NCBI RefSeq assembly: GCF_015704865.1
Contig: NZ_JADQTO010000016.1
Location: 124,001-188,000, forward strand
DNA: 64,000 nucleotides
Direction of reading: 5' to 3'
Source of the DNA: Actinoplanes aureus
GTDB taxonomy: Bacteria; Actinomycetota; Actinomycetes; Mycobacteriales; Micromonosporaceae
Positions within the stretch are counted from its first letter, which is position 1. Every line of letters starts with the position of its first letter. Below are positions 7,443-16,242 of this stretch, one piece after another. The notes beneath the pieces are model-generated. The model made no database searches, was not told the DNA's origin, and was given only the letters and a program-made list of their open reading frames with translations. Both the position numbers and the translations under genes were made by a program.

Positions 7443-9562
7443 GGCAACCAGCCGGGGTTCGTACCCACCGTGGTGAGCCGTTGCGTCGCACGCGACAGGG
7501 CCACGTACAGGGTGCGGACCCCGGCGTCGTCCGTCGCGATCTGGGCGGGTTCGACCAGCACGACGGCGTCGTACTCCATGCCCTTGGCCTCCAGCGCGGT
7601 GACCACCTGGACCCGCTCCGGCAGCCCGGCGACCCAGCCGGCCACCTCGTCGTGCCGGGGCACCGGCATGATCACGCCGATCGTGCCGTCGACATCGGCG
7701 AGCTGCTTCTCGGTCAGCTCGCGGACCGTCTCCGGCAGCGTGTCCGGCGTGGCCACCACGTCGACCGGCTCCACCCCGGTGCTGCGCACCGCCGACGGCA
7801 ACGGCAGGTCCGGCATGATCGTCCGGATCACCTTGGCCGCCACCTCGAAGATCTCCGACGAGTTGCGGTAGTTGGTGGTCAGCGCGTAGCTGTTGCGCTT
7901 ACGGGAGCCGAGGGCCCGGTCGCGGGACCGATCCAGCTCGGTCGGATCGCCGGACCAGGCGGTCTGTGCCGGGTCGCCGACGATCGTCCAGGACGCGTAC
8001 GACCCACGCCGCCCGATCATCCGCCACTGCATCGGTGACACGTCCTGCGCCTCGTCGACCACCACGTGCGCGTACTCCCGGTAGTCCTCCTCGCGCTGCA
8101 CCTGCTGGGCGCGGGCCGCCGCCTGCCGGTCCGCGTACGTGCTGACCTCCTGGATCCCGTCCCGCACGTGGAACGGGTTCTTCGACCTGCGCTGCGGCTG
8201 GCGGGGCCGGCCCATCAGCTCGTCCAGCTCGTCCAGCAGGGCCACGTCGGAGATCGTCGGTCCCTCGGTGGCGAGCGCGTCGAACGAGCCCTGCAGGGTG
8301 GCGATCTCGTCGCGGGAGAGCACGCCGTTCGCGTACGCCCGGAGCCGTTTCGGATCGGCCAGCCACCGCAGCACCCGCATCGGGGTGAACCGCGGCCACC
8401 AGGCCTTCAGGAACTCCCGGAAGTCGCCCCGGTCGGCCAGCTCGGACTCGAACTCGCGCTTCTCCGGCAGGCCGGTGACCTTGTGCTCGCGGGCCTGCGC
8501 CCAGAGCGCGTCGAAGATCCGGTCGAAGCCGTGTCCGCGTACCTCGTTGCGCCGCGCGCCTCGCGGCAACGCCTTGCGCCGGAGCTGGTCGAGCTGGGCG
8601 GCGTCCAGCCGCAGCAGCGTGCCCCGGTAGAGCAGGCGCAGCTCGGTCGGGCCACCCGGCACCGCGTCGTGCGACGCGCGCTCCAGCACCCGCCGCATCC
8701 GCAGCGAACCCTTGATCGCGGCGACCTCGCCCGCATCCACCCGGGTCGCGTCCCAGCCCGGCACGAGCGTCCCCAGCGACCGCAGCGTGGCGGTCTCCTC
8801 GCCGAGCGAGGGCAGAACGGTCGCGATGTACTCGACGAACACCCCGGACGGGCCGACCACCAGGATGCCGCCGCCGGCGAACCGGCTGCGGTCCGAATAC
8901 AGCAGGTAGGCGGCACGGTGCAGGGCCACCGCGGTCTTGCCGGTGCCTGGCCCGCCGGTGACGATCGTCACACCGGAGGCGGGGGAGCGGATCGCCTCGT
9001 CCTGCTCGCGCTGGATGGTGGCGACGATGTCGCGCATGCCCCGCCCGGTCGCCTTCGCCAGGCTGGCGAGCAGCGCGCCGTCACCCACCACCCGCATGTC
9101 CGCCGGGGCGGCGTCCGGGTCGAGCAGGTCGTCCTCGATGCCGGTGACCTTCTCGCGGCTGGACTGGATCATCCGGCGGCGCACCACGCCGAGCGGTTCG
9201 GCCGCGGTGGCCCGGTAGAACGCGGCCGCGGCCGGTGCCCGCCAGTCCACGACGAGCGGTTTCGAGTCCTGGTCCCGGATGCCCATCCGGCCCACGTAGT
9301 GGGTGGCCCCGGTGGTCAGGTCGAGCCGGCCGAAGACCAGCCCCTCGTACTCGGTGTCCAGGGCGTGCCGGCGGCGCGCCGCGTGATAGACCATCGCGTC
9401 GCGCTCCACCAGCGAGCCGAAGGTGCCCACGCCGGACAGACGGTAGCCCTCCTTCTCGGCCCGGGACGCGTCCTGGCGCAGCTCGGCGAGACGGGTGTAC
9501 ACCCGGTCCACGTGTTGCTGCTCGACCGCGATCTCCTGCTGAAGGACGGTGGCGTCGCTCAA
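7439..9562 (-). CDS. helR: HelR-type RNA polymerase recycling helicase
   Basis: About 707 residues of the UvrD/Rep-like HelD/HelR family, SF1 ATPases that eject stalled or rifamycin-bound RNA polymerase from DNA. The N-terminal coiled coil (VLQQEIAVEQQHVDRVYTRL) is the arm that enters the polymerase. Walker A is GGPGTGKT, Walker B is VVVDEAQDVSPMQW, then GDPAQTAW, TTNYRNSSEI and, near the end, LYVALSRATQRL. The open frame extends upstream to 9796, but the only ribosome site (AAAGGGAGA) fits a TTG at 9562. The spacing and the family start MSDATVLQQE agree with that choice. Confidence 0.82.
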   Translation of the reverse strand: MSDATVLQQEIAVEQQHVDRVYTRLAELRQDASRAEKEGYRLSGVGTFGSLVERDAMVYHAARRRHALDTEYEGLVFGRLDLTTGATHYVGRMGIRDQDSKPLVVDWRAPAAAAFYRATAAEPLGVVRRRMIQSSREKVTGIEDDLLDPDAAPADMRVVGDGALLASLAKATGRGMRDIVATIQREQDEAIRSPASGVTIVTGGPGTGKTAVALHRAAYLLYSDRSRFAGGGILVVGPSGVFVEYIATVLPSLGEETATLRSLGTLVPGWDATRVDAGEVAAIKGSLRMRRVLERASHDAVPGGPTELRLLYRGTLLRLDAAQLDQLRRKALPRGARRNEVRGHGFDRIFDALWAQAREHKVTGLPEKREFESELADRGDFREFLKAWWPRFTPMRVLRWLADPKRLRAYANGVLSRDEIATLQGSFDALATEGPTISDVALLDELDELMGRPRQPQRRSKNPFHVRDGIQEVSTYADRQAAARAQQVQREEDYREYAHVVVDEAQDVSPMQWRMIGRRGSYASWTIVGDPAQTAWSGDPTELDRSRDRALGSRKRNSYALTTNYRNSSEIFEVAAKVIRTIMPDLPLPSAVRSTGVEPVDVVATPDTLPETVRELTEKQLADVDGTIGVIMPVPRHDEVAGWVAGLPERVQVVTALEAKGMEYDAVVLVEPAQIATDDAGVRTLYVALSRATQRLTTVGTNPGWLP

Positions 9563-9970
9563 GTCGGTCGTTCTCCCTTTCACTGCGCACCACCAGCGCC
9601 TGGCGCCGATGCACGGCGGCAATGCGCGGTCCGCTCTTCCCCACCTGCGAGCCCGACAGCGCGCGCTGTGCGCGAGGGGGCAATCGAACTTACTCCTCCG
9701 GGGTGGCCAGCGTCGAACGCACCTCCCTCCAGGCCGTCGTCCAAACCTCCAGGCCCGTCGTCCGAACTTCTCAGGATCGTCGCCAGAACACCGCAAGGTG
9801 GGCGTTTCCTGCGAAACAGCGCCGGCCGCACGGCCGCAGTTGCTCCGGCTTCAAGCCAACGACCCCGCATGGGTACGCGTAACCGTCCGTCCCCGAAGAA
9901 CCACACCTCCCGCCGGCGCCACGCGACCGGCTGCCACCGACGGCCCCAGCGCGACCGCCGGGCTGAAGCG
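9563..9970. other. 408-bp gene-free region between the hydrolase and helR
   Basis: No convincing gene on either strand. It must hold the helR promoter. I see a near-perfect tandem repeat of about 20 bp (9727-9746 and 9747-9767, CTCCAGGC-CGTCGTCC core) and a short dyad GGCTT-C-AAGCC at 9848-9858. I could not recognise the 19-bp rifamycin-associated element known upstream of rifamycin-resistance genes. Confidence 0.45.
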
Positions 9971-10936
9971 TCAGGCGGCCTGCCGGACGCCGGCTGTCCC
10001 GGACATCCGCAGCGCCTCCTCGTGCCGCTCCCGTTTCGCCTGGCGGACCACCCGGCGGACGATCCCGGTGAGCGCCGCCGACACCTCCTCCGGCCGTTCC
10101 AGCGGCAGCATGTGTCCGGCACCCGGGAAGACCTCCAGCTCGGCGCCGGGGAGCGCGTCGGCGATCGACCTGGCACAGGCCGGCGGGGTCAGCCGGTCCC
10201 GGTCACCGGCCAGCACCGCGGCCGGTACGTCGCCCAGTGCGGCCAGCGTGTCCAGGCGCTGCTGGGCGCCGACCGACGCCCGGAAGCCGCCGATCGAGCG
10301 CAGCGGGGCACGGCCCAGGCTGCGCAGGGTCAGCCGCAGCGCCTCACCCGAGCAGTCGTCGCCGAAGAGCAGCCAGCGCACCGCCGGGCGCAGGGCGGGC
10401 AGAACGGCCCGGTGCGGGCACCACGCGCCGGAACGGGCGAGCAGCCCGGCACCGATGGTCTCGCCGGCCCGCAGCACGGTGGCCAGGTGCGGCGGCAGAC
10501 CGTACCGGGTGTGGGTGTGGCCCTCGGCGGTGGTCGACACGAAGAGCAGGCCGGCGACCCGGGCGGCGAAGTCGTCGGGGTGCCGGTGGGCGTACTCCAT
10601 GATCGTCATGCCGCCCATGGAGTGGCCGGCGAGGATCACCGGCCCGGACGGCGCCAGCTGGTTGATCACCTCGGCGAGATCGTCACCGAGCTGGCCGAGG
10701 GTGGCCGAGCGGAGCCGGGTGGCACCGGAGCGCCCGTGCCCCCGCGTGTCGTACGCGATCACCCGCGGCGCCTTGCGCCCCATCCCGCCGAGCGCGGCGA
10801 CCTGGTGCTGCCAGATCCGGCGGTCCAGGCACCAGCTGTGCATAAGCACCACCGTCACCGGCGCGTCGGCCGGGCCGGACAGCTCGGCGTGCAGCCGAAC
10901 CCCGTCCGCGAGAATGATCTCCGAACGCTCAGACAT
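9971..10936 (-). CDS. Alpha/beta-fold hydrolase
   Basis: A 321-residue hydrolase starting at ATG 10936 with a strong GGAGGTG upstream. It shows the oxyanion-region HSWCLDRRIW, YDTRGHGRSG, the nucleophile elbow GHSMGG (Ser), the acid-bearing LAGDRDRLTP and a C-terminal GAGHMLPLE with the catalytic His, so the full triad is present. The longer frame upstream of 10936 is not coding-like. The substrate is unknown; esterases, haloperoxidase-like and thioesterase-like enzymes share this pattern. It stands alone, divergent from the carbonic anhydrase gene. Confidence 0.85.
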   Translation of the reverse strand: MSERSEIILADGVRLHAELSGPADAPVTVVLMHSWCLDRRIWQHQVAALGGMGRKAPRVIAYDTRGHGRSGATRLRSATLGQLGDDLAEVINQLAPSGPVILAGHSMGGMTIMEYAHRHPDDFAARVAGLLFVSTTAEGHTHTRYGLPPHLATVLRAGETIGAGLLARSGAWCPHRAVLPALRPAVRWLLFGDDCSGEALRLTLRSLGRAPLRSIGGFRASVGAQQRLDTLAALGDVPAAVLAGDRDRLTPPACARSIADALPGAELEVFPGAGHMLPLERPEEVSAALTGIVRRVVRQAKRERHEEALRMSGTAGVRQAA

Positions 10937-11104
10937 GGGCACCTCCGTGCGGCTCACCGCCCCGCAGTACCCACGGGTAATAAGCATCACTCGCGATCTC
11001 CGGCTTCGCCACATCCGCGTGTAGGACTTTCGGCCATCGCGCGAGGAACAGTGAGTTAGCTCGCAATCACTTTCCCGGTGGGCCGCGCGGGCGAAAATCT
11101 CTCC

Positions 11105-11713
11105 ATGACGGCCACCCGAGACGCCAAGATCGTCAGCCCCGCCGAAGCCCTGACCAAGCTCATCACGGGCAACAAGCGGTTCGTCTACGGCAACCCGCGG
11201 TACGGCCATGACGTCACCCAGGCGGCCGCGACCGCCGGCGGTCAGCAGCCGCACTCGCTGGTGCTGGGCTGCATCGACTCCCGGGTGCCCCTCGAGGCGA
11301 TCTTCGACCAGTCGTTCGGTTCGATCTGCGTGGCACGCTCCGGTGGGCACGTGCTGGATCGGTCACTGGTCGGCTCGGTCGGCTTCGCCGTCGCCAAGCT
11401 GCGCGTCTCGCTGATCCTGGTGGTCGGGCACAAGCGCTGCGGCGCGGTGCACGCCACCGTCGACGCGCTGCTCGCGGGCACCGCCTCCGAGGGCGAGGTC
11501 GGCTATCTGGTGGACCAGCTCGCCCCGGCCGTGCGCGAGGTGGGCCTGGACGACCCGGACGCGGCCGAGAAGGCGGTACGCGCCCACGTGTTCCGGACCG
11601 TCGATCGGCTGCGCAAGGTCGACAGCCTGGCCCAGCCGATCGAGGCGGGCACGCTCAAGGTCGAGGGCGCCGTCTACGACCTCGACAGCGGCTGGGTCGA
11701 GTTCCTGCTCTGA
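11105..11713 (+). CDS. Beta-class carbonic anhydrase
   Basis: A 202-residue cytoplasmic enzyme interconverting CO2 and bicarbonate. Zinc ligands are visible: Cys in LGCIDSRVP with its Asp-Arg dyad, and His...Cys in VVGHKRCGAVHA. ARSGGHVLD is the conserved substrate loop. ATG 11105 is chosen; a GTG 27 bases upstream is possible and neither has a strong ribosome site. A 17-bp perfect hairpin follows the gene. Bicarbonate supply for carboxylases, including those feeding fatty acid synthesis, is a plausible role. Confidence 0.9.
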   Translation: MTATRDAKIVSPAEALTKLITGNKRFVYGNPRYGHDVTQAAATAGGQQPHSLVLGCIDSRVPLEAIFDQSFGSICVARSGGHVLDRSLVGSVGFAVAKLRVSLILVVGHKRCGAVHATVDALLAGTASEGEVGYLVDQLAPAVREVGLDDPDAAEKAVRAHVFRTVDRLRKVDSLAQPIEAGTLKVEGAVYDLDSGWVEFLL

Positions 11714-11729
11714 TCTTCAGCTAGTGCGA

Positions 11730-11766
11730 AAAGGCGCCTCCCGGTCATCGACCGGGAGGCGCCTTT
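11730..11766. terminator. Bidirectional intrinsic terminator
   Basis: A perfect 17-bp stem (11730-11746 with 11750-11766) closes a 3-nt loop. AAA at one end and TTT at the other give T-tails in both directions, fitting the convergent genes on either side. Confidence 0.88.
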
Positions 11767-11781
11767 CGTCGCTGGACTGGA

Positions 11782-12111
11782 TCAGCCCTCGAAGACACCC
11801 GCGTCGGCGAGGCGCTTCTCGGTGGCGTCCCAGCCGTGCTCCGGGCTGACGGTGTGCAGAGCGTTCAGCTCGGCGCGGATCTTGGCACCGTGACCGGCGG
11901 CGGCCAGCACCCGGATCTCCTCGACGAAAGCGTCGGAGTCGGTCTTGAGGTGGGTGGTCTTGCCGTTGGTCAGGTTACGCACATAGGCGAAACGGCCGTT
12001 GGCGAGCGGGATGAGGTACTTGTACTCACCGAGCACGCTGAGGGCGCCGCCGGCGCCCGCCTGGCCGGCGCGGACTGATGCGCGGGCGGTCTTAGAGGTG
12101 TTGCTCGCCAC
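11782..12111 (-). CDS. Small conserved-looking protein, unknown function
   Basis: A 109-residue protein starting at GTG 12111 with AAGGAG eight bases upstream. The first about 25 residues are basic and Ala/Ser-rich (ASNTSKTARASVRAG). The rest has predicted strands and helices (YKYLIPLANGRFAYVRNL, then DAFVEEIRVLAAAG and GWDATEKRLADAGVF). It shows no signal peptide, membrane segment or catalytic motif. A strong terminator follows, so it is a single-gene unit. Function not recognised. Confidence 0.7.
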   Translation of the reverse strand: MASNTSKTARASVRAGQAGAGGALSVLGEYKYLIPLANGRFAYVRNLTNGKTTHLKTDSDAFVEEIRVLAAAGHGAKIRAELNALHTVSPEHGWDATEKRLADAGVFEG

Positions 12112-12355
12112 GGCGGTACTCCTTGGAGGAAAGCAGAAAAGCAGAAAAAAGGCCGTAGCAACTCTACACGACTGCCGGTGGACCGTGCCGTCGGAGCAGG
12201 TAAGGCCGTTGCACAGGGTATGCCACGACGGCGGGTCCCATAGTCGATGTTGCGGATTCTCTGGCGCACCATCCGTACCACCCGGCATCATGGGACACGA
12301 TCAACCGCGGTCGAGGTCGTAGGGGAAGACGCACCTCGGTCTCCGGGAGGTCACC

Positions 12356-12847
12356 GTGCCAACGTGTGGCGTCGTATACGTCCACTCGACCCCACTCGCC
12401 GTGTGCCAGCATGTCGAGTGGGCGATCGCGCGCGTCCTGACAGCGCCGGTCAATCTGCAATGGACCGTGCAACCGGTCGATCCGAGCATGCGCCGAGCCG
12501 AGTGCAGCTGGACCGGTCGGGCCGGCACTGGTGCCGAGCTGGCTGCTGCCCTCCGGCAGTGGCCCATGATCCGTTTTGAGGTCACCGAGGAGCCCAGTGC
12601 GGGCGTCGACGGGGAGCGTTTCATGCACGTCCCCGGGCGTGGCCTCTTTCACGGAGTCATGGGCGCGTCGGGTGACATCCAGATCGGGGAGGACCGGCTG
12701 CGCGCCATCATGGCCTCGGTCCGCGCGCCCGAGGCGCTGTCGCACGCGCTGGACAAGGCGCTCGGCACCGCCTGGGACGCCGAGCTGGAGCCGTACCGTT
12801 ATGCCGGAGACGGTGCGCCGGTGACGCTGCTGACCCGGGTGGGCTGA
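12356..12847 (+). CDS. DUF3145 family protein
   Basis: A 163-residue protein starting at GTG 12356 with GGGAGG upstream. The N-terminal VVYVHSTPLAVCQHVEWAI and the later RFEVTEEPSAGVDGERF and FHGVMGASGDIQIGEDRL are characteristic of DUF3145, a family almost confined to actinobacteria and of unknown role. There is no transmembrane or signal sequence, so it is cytoplasmic. It lies 44 bp before the GH3 lipoprotein gene and upstream of the fab cluster. Confidence 0.85.
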   Translation: MPTCGVVYVHSTPLAVCQHVEWAIARVLTAPVNLQWTVQPVDPSMRRAECSWTGRAGTGAELAAALRQWPMIRFEVTEEPSAGVDGERFMHVPGRGLFHGVMGASGDIQIGEDRLRAIMASVRAPEALSHALDKALGTAWDAELEPYRYAGDGAPVTLLTRVG

Positions 12848-12891
12848 AAGCCGACGCGTTGCGGTGGCGACGGTTGTCGTGAACTGGTTCG

Positions 12892-14625
12892 ATGGCGATC
12901 GTGAAAAACCTCCTGCGCGTCGCTTTTGTCGTACCTCTGCTGTTGTCGATCAGCGCCTGTGGGGACGACGAGCCGGCGCCGCAGGCACCCGCCCCGACCA
13001 CCGCGGCGGTGTCGCCGTCGGCGGCGCCGTCCAGCGCCGCGCCGCCGCCCGCTGATCCGGCCGTGCGTGCGGCCGAGACGGTGGCCCGGCTGAGCGACGA
13101 GGACCTGGCCGGCCAGGTGCTGATGCCGTACGCCTACGGCAGCGCCGCCACCACGGTCGACAAGGCCGCCGCCGCGGGCAACCAGCAGCTGGCCAAGGTG
13201 AACACGCCGGCCGAGATGATCGCCAAGTTCCGGCTCGGCGGGCTGATCCTGGTCGGCTTCAAGCCCGAGGACCCGACCGGAGCCACCAACCCCACCTCGA
13301 ACGTCGAGAACCCGAAGCAGGTGCGCGCGCTCACCACCGGGCTCCAGGAGGCGGCCGCGAAGCTGCCCGCCGCGGCGCCGCTGATGATCGGCACCGATCA
13401 GGAGTACGGGGTGGTCACCCGCATCACCGAGGGGGTCACCATGCTCCCGTCGGCACTGGCGTTCGGTGCTGCCGGGCAGCCGGCCCTGACCGAGGCGGCC
13501 TGGCACGCGGCCGGGCGGGAACTGGCCGCCATGGGCATCACGGCCGACTTCGCCCCGGTCGCCGACACGCTGGGCCCGAAGGGCAGTTCGGTCATCGGGT
13601 CCCGCTCGTTCGGCGCCGACGCCAACGCGAACGCGGCCCAGGTCGCCGCCGCGGTACGCGGGCTCCAGGCCGCCGGTGTCACCGCCACCCTGAAACACTT
13701 CCCGGGCCACGGGCACACCACCGCCGACAGCCACGACGAGCTCCCGCTGATCGCGCAGAGCCGCAAGGACTGGGAGGCTCAGGACCTGCCGCCGTTCCGG
13801 TCCGGGATCGACGCGGGCGCCGGCGTGGTGATGTCCGGCCACCTGAACCTTCAGGCGGTCGACAAGGGCGTGGCCGCGACGTTCTCCCACAAGGTGATGA
13901 CCGATCTGCTCCGCGGACAGCTCAAGTTCACCGGCGTCGCGGTCAGCGACGCGATGAACATGGCACCGGCGCGGAAGTGGCCGGCCGGTGAGGCGGCGGT
14001 GCGCGCGCTCAACGCCGGCAACGACATGCTGCTCATGCCACCGGACATCGGCGCGGCCCGGGACGGCATCCTGGCGGCGTTGAAGAGCGGCGGCCTCAAG
14101 CGGGAACGCCTGGTCGAGGCGGTCACCCGGATTCTCACGCTGAAGTTCCGTACCGCGCGGACCGCACAGCCGGACCTCGCGACCATCGGCTCGGAGGAGA
14201 ATCAGCGGGCGGTCGCGGCACTCGACGCGGCCTCGATCACGGTGCTGCGTGGCAAGTGCGCCGGGCCACTCGCCTCCGGGCCGGTCACCGTGACCGCGCC
14301 CGCCTCCCGCGAGGTGGCCAGGGTCGCCCTGGTCCGGGCTCTGCAAGAGGCCGGCGTGAACGTACAGGCGGCCGGCGGTGCCGCCATCCATCTGGTGGGG
14401 TACGGCGACAAGCAGGCCGACCTGGACGACGCCGCAGCGATCACCGTGATGATGGACAACCCGGCACTGCTGGCCCTGTCGCGGTCACCGACGCTGATCG
14501 CCACCTACTCGTCCAGCAAACTGTCGCTGACCGCCCTGGCAGCGGTCATCGCCGGCAAGGCCAAGGCCCCCGGCAAGTCGCCGGTCGCCGCGGGCAAACT
14601 GCCCCGCAGCGCCTGCGTCAAGTAG
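12892..14625 (+). CDS. Lipoprotein glycoside hydrolase family 3 (beta-N-acetylhexosaminidase-like)
   Basis: A 577-residue exported enzyme. The signal peptide ends in a lipobox, ISAC, so Cys23 is probably lipidated. The GH3 barrel has IGTDQEYG, then KHFPGHGHTTADSHDELP (the His/Asp loop typical of NagZ-type N-acetylglucosaminidases) and AVSDAMNM with the nucleophile Asp. A short alpha/beta C-terminal domain of about 130 residues follows. It probably trims muropeptides or chitin fragments at the outer membrane face (inference). Confidence 0.87.
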   Translation: MAIVKNLLRVAFVVPLLLSISACGDDEPAPQAPAPTTAAVSPSAAPSSAAPPPADPAVRAAETVARLSDEDLAGQVLMPYAYGSAATTVDKAAAAGNQQLAKVNTPAEMIAKFRLGGLILVGFKPEDPTGATNPTSNVENPKQVRALTTGLQEAAAKLPAAAPLMIGTDQEYGVVTRITEGVTMLPSALAFGAAGQPALTEAAWHAAGRELAAMGITADFAPVADTLGPKGSSVIGSRSFGADANANAAQVAAAVRGLQAAGVTATLKHFPGHGHTTADSHDELPLIAQSRKDWEAQDLPPFRSGIDAGAGVVMSGHLNLQAVDKGVAATFSHKVMTDLLRGQLKFTGVAVSDAMNMAPARKWPAGEAAVRALNAGNDMLLMPPDIGAARDGILAALKSGGLKRERLVEAVTRILTLKFRTARTAQPDLATIGSEENQRAVAALDAASITVLRGKCAGPLASGPVTVTAPASREVARVALVRALQEAGVNVQAAGGAAIHLVGYGDKQADLDDAAAITVMMDNPALLALSRSPTLIATYSSSKLSLTALAAVIAGKAKAPGKSPVAAGKLPRSACVK

Positions 14626-14651
14626 CGGAGCGGGACGCCGCCGTCCGTGCC

Positions 14652-14690
14652 GCGTACCGGTGGAGTGCCACAGGCCCACCACCGGTACGC
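14652..14690. terminator. Hairpin between convergent GH3 and fabF genes
   Basis: A perfect 12-bp stem (GCGTACCGGTGG at 14652-14663 with its complement at 14679-14690) and a 15-nt loop lie in the 97-bp gap between two convergent genes. It lacks a T-run. Confidence 0.7.
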
Positions 14691-14722
14691 GTTCAAGCAC
14701 CGCAGGACGCCGCTGCAACGGG

Positions 14723-15949
14723 TCAGACGCGGGCGAAGACCAGCGCCACGTTGTGGCCACCGAAGCCGAACGAGTTGTTCATCGCGGCCTGGATCTCCGC
14801 GGGCCGGGCCTTGTGCGCGGCGACATCGAGGTCGAGGCGCTCGTCCGGCTCGTCGAGGTTGATGGTCGGAGGGATGATGCCGTCCCGGAGGGCCAGGATG
14901 GTGGCGATCGACTCGAGCGCGCCGGCCGCGCCGAGCAGGTGGCCGGACATCGACTTGGTCGAGGTCAGGATGGGGTGCGTCCCGATCGCGGCCTTGATGC
15001 CCTTGATCTCGCCCATGTCGCCGACCGGGGTCGAGGTGGCGTGGGCGTTGACGTGGTGGATGTCGGCACCGGTCAGTCCGGCGTCCTGGATGGCCATCCG
15101 CATGGCGCGGATGCCGCCCCTGCACTCCGGGTCGGGCTGGACGATGTCGAAACCGTCCGAGGTGATGCCGGCGCCGGCGAGTCGGGCGTACACCCGGGCG
15201 CCGCGGGCGGCGGCGTGGTCGGCCCGCTCCAGGATGAGCGCTCCGGCGCCCTCACCGAGGACGAAACCGTCCCGGTTCTTGTCCCACGGCCGGGACGCCT
15301 TCTCCGGGTCGTCGTTGCGGGTGGACATGGCGCGCATCGAGGCGAAGCCGGCGATCGGCAGCGGGTGCACCACGGCCTCGGTGCTGCCGGCCACCACCAC
15401 GTCGGCCCGGCCCGCACGGAGCAGGTCCAGACCGAGGGCCACCGCCTCGGCGCCGGTCGCGCAGGCGCTGGCCATCGCCCGGACACCGGCCCGGGCACCG
15501 AGTTCCAGCCCGATGTACGCGGCCGGCCCGTTCGGCATGAGCATCGGGACCGTGTGCGGGCTGACCCGCCGCGGCCCGGACTGCTCCAGGATGTCGTCCT
15601 GCTCCAGGAGGGTGATCGCACCGCCTATTCCGGTGCCGTAGCTGACCGCGAGACGGTCGGGGTCCAGCCCCGAGTCGGCCAGCCCGGCGTCGGCCCAGGC
15701 CTGCTTGGCCGCGATCACGGCCATCGCCTCGGCGCGATCCATCCGGCGCAGCCGGACCCGCTCGAGCACCTCGGAGGGCTCGACGGCGAGCTGGGCGGCT
15801 ATCCGGACCGGGAGTTGACCGGCCCACTCCTGGGTGAGCGGACCCACCCCGGAGCGGCCGGCGAGCATGGCGTCCCAGGTGGACGCGACGTCCCCGCCCA
15901 GCGGGGTCGTCGCGCCGAGCCCGGTGACGACGACGTCTACGTTGCTCAT
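14723..15949 (-). CDS. fabF: 3-oxoacyl-ACP synthase II (FabF)
   Basis: A 408-residue elongating ketosynthase that condenses malonyl-ACP with acyl-ACP. Active-site Cys163 is in SACATGAEA, and the two His residues are in NAHATSTPVGD and FGFGGHN. VVVTGLGATTPLGGD starts the protein. It is the last gene of the fabD-fabH-acpP-fabF operon; its ATG follows the acpP stop by one base, so translation is probably coupled. Confidence 0.95.
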   Translation of the reverse strand: MSNVDVVVTGLGATTPLGGDVASTWDAMLAGRSGVGPLTQEWAGQLPVRIAAQLAVEPSEVLERVRLRRMDRAEAMAVIAAKQAWADAGLADSGLDPDRLAVSYGTGIGGAITLLEQDDILEQSGPRRVSPHTVPMLMPNGPAAYIGLELGARAGVRAMASACATGAEAVALGLDLLRAGRADVVVAGSTEAVVHPLPIAGFASMRAMSTRNDDPEKASRPWDKNRDGFVLGEGAGALILERADHAAARGARVYARLAGAGITSDGFDIVQPDPECRGGIRAMRMAIQDAGLTGADIHHVNAHATSTPVGDMGEIKGIKAAIGTHPILTSTKSMSGHLLGAAGALESIATILALRDGIIPPTINLDEPDERLDLDVAAHKARPAEIQAAMNNSFGFGGHNVALVFARV

Positions 15950-15950
15950 G

Positions 15951-16193
15951 TCAGTGATTCGCCTCGATGTAGGTGACGGCGTCGCCCACGGTCTTGAGGT
16001 TCTGCACCTCGTTGTCGGGGATCTTGACGCCGAACTTCTCCTCGGCGGCCACCACGACCTCGACCATGGACAGCGAGTCGACGTCCAGGTCGTCGGTGAA
16101 GGACTTCTCCTCGGCGACGTCCTCCGGGTTCACCCCGGCGACCTCCTCGAGGATCTCGGCGAGGCCTGAGGTGATCTCTTCGCGAGTAGCCAT
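15951..16193 (-). CDS. acpP: Acyl carrier protein
   Basis: An 80-residue acidic four-helix carrier. Ser40 in D-V-D-S-L-S-M is the 4'-phosphopantetheine attachment site (the family motif is DSL). ATG 16193 is the start; the longer upstream frame is spurious. It lies between fabH and fabF in the usual actinobacterial order and carries the growing acyl chain for both enzymes. Confidence 0.96.
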   Translation of the reverse strand: MATREEITSGLAEILEEVAGVNPEDVAEEKSFTDDLDVDSLSMVEVVVAAEEKFGVKIPDNEVQNLKTVGDAVTYIEANH

Positions 16194-16242
16194 TGTTGGG
16201 TCTTTCCTCTCGATGGTGTGTTGTGCGACGGCCGGATGCTGC

